Source of the DNA: Pedobacter quisquiliarum
Lineage (GTDB): Bacteria > Bacteroidota > Bacteroidia > Sphingobacteriales > Sphingobacteriaceae
Assembly (NCBI RefSeq): GCF_014642175.1
Contig: NZ_BMIL01000011.1
Coordinates: forward strand, 97,948-161,947
Length of the DNA: 64,000 bases
Direction: 5' to 3'
This document shows, one piece after another, positions 61,403 through 64,000 of the stretch; within the stretch, counting starts at the first letter, position 1; each line of letters begins with the position of its first letter. The position numbers and the translations under genes are program-made. The notes under the pieces are model-generated. The model was not told the origin of the DNA. It did not search any database and was given only the letters and a program-made list of their open reading frames with translations.

Positions 61403-62182
61403 ATGCAGGCGCTCCTGATTTCTCTACGATCTGAATTTTACAAATCCAGGAAGACCCTGGCATTCTGGGCAGCCATCCTGTTGCCATTGGTGATCTGTGG
61501 TTTAATTGCCTCGGGAACTTTCTTACAGGCGGAGAAAATCCTGCAACGCAATTATCCGCCGAACGTACTGTGGCTGAACTATGCCGGCGCAGCACTTGGC
61601 ATTATGGGTAGCTTGATCCTGCCCTTTTACGTGATCTTCATGGCTTTTTCGGTGAACAACATCGAACATAAGAACGACACCTGGAAGACCCTGTTCGCAC
61701 AGCCGCTGAACAAGTTCTCCATCTACGCAGCGAAGTACCTTTTTGCAGTGCTGCTGATTTTCATTTGTCTGTTTTTATTTCTGCCGCTGACCTATGGCTC
61801 GGGGTTGTTGTTACATGCACTGGAACCGCGATTGAAATTCGACGCTTACTCACCCTGGACGCTACTCTCCAGATTATATCTGAAGCTGTTTTTAGCTTCT
61901 TTAGGCATCCTTTCCCTGCAGTTCTTCATCAGTCTGGTTTGGGCCGATTTTCTGAAACCTATGGGTTTTGGATTTATCGGACTCATCAGCGGTCTGATCA
62001 CGGCTTCCAAAGGCTGGGAATATGCTTATACCATCCCCTATGCACATCCGGTAATGGCACTTTCGCTCAAAAAACCTGGACCTGTGGAGATCTTTACGCA
62101 GGAAATTTACAGCAGCTTAACCTATGCGGTTGTATTTTTTGTAATCGGGTACTTTATTGTAGCTAAAAAGAGCATAAAATAA
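61403..62182 (+). CDS. ABC-2 type transporter permease
   Basis: The 259-residue protein has six hydrophobic helices and the ABC-2/BcrB layout, starting LRSEFYKSRKTLAFWAAILLPLV. It is the membrane partner of the ATPase. The pair resembles lantibiotic or bacitracin immunity exporters that are often run by LytTR or BceRS-like systems, and a LytS/LytTR pair is divergent here. Confidence 0.85.
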   Translation: MQALLISLRSEFYKSRKTLAFWAAILLPLVICGLIASGTFLQAEKILQRNYPPNVLWLNYAGAALGIMGSLILPFYVIFMAFSVNNIEHKNDTWKTLFAQPLNKFSIYAAKYLFAVLLIFICLFLFLPLTYGSGLLLHALEPRLKFDAYSPWTLLSRLYLKLFLASLGILSLQFFISLVWADFLKPMGFGFIGLISGLITASKGWEYAYTIPYAHPVMALSLKKPGPVEIFTQEIYSSLTYAVVFFVIGYFIVAKKSIK

Positions 62183-62199
62183 GGACTTAGTCCTTTTCA
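62181..62199 (+). terminator. small hairpin after the ABC operon
   Basis: AAGGA, loop CTTAG, TCCTTTTC directly overlaps the stop. The stem is only five base pairs, so it is a weak candidate. Confidence 0.35.
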
Positions 62200-62307
62200 A
62201 AACATGTTTCTAGTGCTATTTGCTCAGTTTTGAATACCGATTAAGTAAAATTGTCGTGAGAGAATTATTATCATGGAGATTTAATCTATATTCAGATATT
62301 AATTTAA

Positions 62308-63882
62308 ATGAAAATGATTAAAAGATTTACTACGACAATTTTTGCCATTGGTTTTTGCTTTACTGCCTTGGCGCAGGAAGCAGTTGATATGGCGGCGGTA
62401 CAGAAAATCAGGAAAGAGGGATTGGAGAATTCAAAGGTTATGGACCTTGCTTTCCAGATGACTGATGTAGCTGGACCAAGACTTTCTAACTCTCCTGGGT
62501 TGAAGCGCGCTCAGGAATGGGCAATGAAGCAATTCAATGAGTGGGGATTGAAGAATGTGCAGCTTGAAGCCTGGGGAACCTTCGGTAAAGGTTGGCAGGT
62601 TGACAAGTATTATGCGGCAACCACGACGCCATACTACAGACCAATCATTGCTTCTCCAAAAGCATGGACGCCAGGCACCAACGGTGTAATTAAATCCGAA
62701 ATCGTATTGATCAAAGCAGATTCATTGCCACAAATGGATCAGTATAAAGGTAAACTTGCGGGTAAAATCGTAATGTTCGATAACAGCAGCATCCGCATGC
62801 TGGAAAACTCTTACAAAGCAGATGTAAAGCGCTACACGGAAGAGGAGTTGGACAAAATGGCCAAAGCACAGGCGCCTACCCCGGGTGCGCAGGCACCAGC
62901 AAGAGCTGCAAACCCAGCGATGGCGGCCATGATGAAAATGCGTGCAGCAAGAATGGAAATGACCAAAAGAATTCAAGAGGAAAAGGCAGGCTTAATCCTG
63001 ACTTACGCTCGTGGTAGCTATGGTACTTTCTTCACCAGCAATGGCGCTTCTTATGCATTGGATGCACCAGCCGTTTCTCCCGAGCTTGAAGTTTCTTCTG
63101 AAGATTTCTTACGTATCTTAAGATTATTGAGAGCCGGACAGAAAGTAGAGATGGAAGCGGAAATCAAAACTTCTTTCTATGATCAGGATCCTAAAGGATA
63201 TAACGTGATTGCAGAAATCCCTGGTACAGATAAAAAACTTAAAGATGAAGTGGTGATGTTAGGTGGTCACTACGATTCATGGCATGCAGGTACCGGCGCA
63301 ACAGATAACGCTGCTGGCTCGGCTGTAATGATGGAAGCGATGCGTATCCTTAAAACCATTGGTTTCAAACCGAAACGTACCATCCGCATTGCGCTTTGGA
63401 GCTCTGAAGAGCAAGGTTTACATGGTTCGAGAGGCTATGTTGCGAAGCATTTCGGCGATCCAAAGACCATGCAGTTAACTGCAGATCAGAAAAAAGTTAC
63501 GGCTTATTATAACTTAGATAACGGTACTGGTGCAATCAGAGGTATTTACGCTCAAGGGAATGCTGGTGTAGCGCCAATTTTCCAGGAGTGGTTGAAGCCT
63601 TTTAACGACATCGAAGCGAAAACTGTTACCATTGGCAATACCGGCGGTACGGATCACCTTGCATTTCATGCAGTTGGTATTCCGGGCTTCCAGTTCATTC
63701 AGGATCCAATGGATTATGACACCAGAACACACCATAGCAACATGGATACATACGACCGTCTGGTTGCGCAGGATTTGCAAAGATCTGCGACAATCGTAGC
63801 GGCATTTGTTTACCATACTTCAGAGCGCGCAGCGCCAATGCCTCGTGTGGAGTTACCTAAACCAAATCCTGCAGGCAGGTAA
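62308..63882 (+). CDS. M28 family zinc peptidase, secreted
   Basis: The 524-residue protein has a signal peptide (1-22, ending ALA|Q). Layout: an N-terminal helical part, a PA-like insert (about 130-270) with a low-complexity Ala/Met/Pro stretch, then the M28 catalytic domain. Zinc ligands and catalytic residues: H in GGHYDSWHAG, D in GATDNAAGS, E-E in SSEEQGLHG, D in NLDNGTG and H in GGTDHLAFH. Probably a periplasmic aminopeptidase. A terminator follows. Confidence 0.9.
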   Translation: MKMIKRFTTTIFAIGFCFTALAQEAVDMAAVQKIRKEGLENSKVMDLAFQMTDVAGPRLSNSPGLKRAQEWAMKQFNEWGLKNVQLEAWGTFGKGWQVDKYYAATTTPYYRPIIASPKAWTPGTNGVIKSEIVLIKADSLPQMDQYKGKLAGKIVMFDNSSIRMLENSYKADVKRYTEEELDKMAKAQAPTPGAQAPARAANPAMAAMMKMRAARMEMTKRIQEEKAGLILTYARGSYGTFFTSNGASYALDAPAVSPELEVSSEDFLRILRLLRAGQKVEMEAEIKTSFYDQDPKGYNVIAEIPGTDKKLKDEVVMLGGHYDSWHAGTGATDNAAGSAVMMEAMRILKTIGFKPKRTIRIALWSSEEQGLHGSRGYVAKHFGDPKTMQLTADQKKVTAYYNLDNGTGAIRGIYAQGNAGVAPIFQEWLKPFNDIEAKTVTIGNTGGTDHLAFHAVGIPGFQFIQDPMDYDTRTHHSNMDTYDRLVAQDLQRSATIVAAFVYHTSERAAPMPRVELPKPNPAGR

Positions 63883-63905
63883 GTTGATTTAGCGTTAAAT
63901 AATTC

Positions 63906-63946
63906 AAGAGCCCTCAGGAAGATTTTCCTGGGGGCTTTTATTTTTA
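63906..63946 (+). terminator. terminator of the M28 peptidase gene
   Basis: AAGAGCCCTCAGGAA, loop GATT, TTCCTGGGGGCTTTTATTTTT pairs with one mismatch and ends in a T-run. The remaining 54 bases to the window end show no gene start. Confidence 0.8.
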
Positions 63947-64000
63947 CTGAGAATTTTAAAAAGGTCAATATATTGTTGTTATGCAAAATGTGTTGACTGT

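Overview
The window reads as chromosomal DNA of a Bacteroidota bacterium of the Sphingobacteriaceae, most like Pedobacter. Support comes from the block miaB, sigma-54 activator, lptE, TPR protein, secG, groES, groEL; the DUF6266, DUF4369/TlpA and S9 DPP-IV proteins; CarboxypepD_reg outer-membrane barrels; and promoters of the Bacteroidota type (TTG or TTTG, about 20 bases, TAnnTTTG). No rRNA, tRNA or CRISPR array was seen. Genus is an inference from gene content, not from a marker gene.

Region 1 (1-16 kb) looks accessory: AT-rich, with small genes in mixed orientation and several decayed ones. It starts with a partial LOV/PAS sensor kinase (blue-light type, photoactive Cys present). Then come a lipoprotein, a zinc-ribbon protein, a LpoB-like secreted protein joined head to head to a frameshifted esterase-TPR pseudogene, TerC, two Gfo/Idh/MocA oxidoreductases, a DUF1801 protein, an EthD/HxlR divergent pair with a 14-bp palindromic operator, a HAD plus ParB-like pair, a zinc metallopeptidase lipoprotein, a lone AAA ATPase, an HD phosphohydrolase and small membrane proteins, one with a nonsense codon. 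A short motif (TTC-T-rich-TTTGAGACAA) recurs about seven times in the gaps. The region ends in a truncated IS21-type element with four 22-bp repeats.

Region 2 (16-36 kb) is core-like: a FtsX/MacB permease, DEAD-box helicase, CDGSH protein, DUF6266 protein behind a 22-bp tandem repeat, TlpA-type thioredoxin, a ureohydrolase-fold protein lacking canonical metal ligands, an NAD epimerase coupled to a SerB/SerA-like fusion without a visible Rossmann domain, branched-chain aminotransferase, a DPP-IV peptidase, a Tat-exported phospholipase C and two tandem AsmA-like proteins.

Region 3 (36-50 kb) holds the miaB to groEL block, serine dehydratase, lipB, a phosphopantetheinyl transferase, dcd, enoyl-CoA hydratase, a dienoyl-CoA-reductase-like SDR, fabH and clpS. 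The groES upstream region has a 13-bp palindrome and a near sigma-54 promoter, which may tie it to the activator encoded 4 kb upstream.

Region 4 (50-64 kb) holds an outer-membrane beta-barrel receptor; a five-gene sulfur/persulfide cluster (Crp-like regulator, TauE/SafE, two YeeE/YedE halves, MBL-rhodanese fusion) with GTGA-N6-TYAC sites in two gaps; a NUDIX hydrolase and PlsC; a LytS/LytTR two-component system divergent from a small membrane peptide and an ABC transporter, with a two-turn direct repeat between them; and an M28 peptidase.
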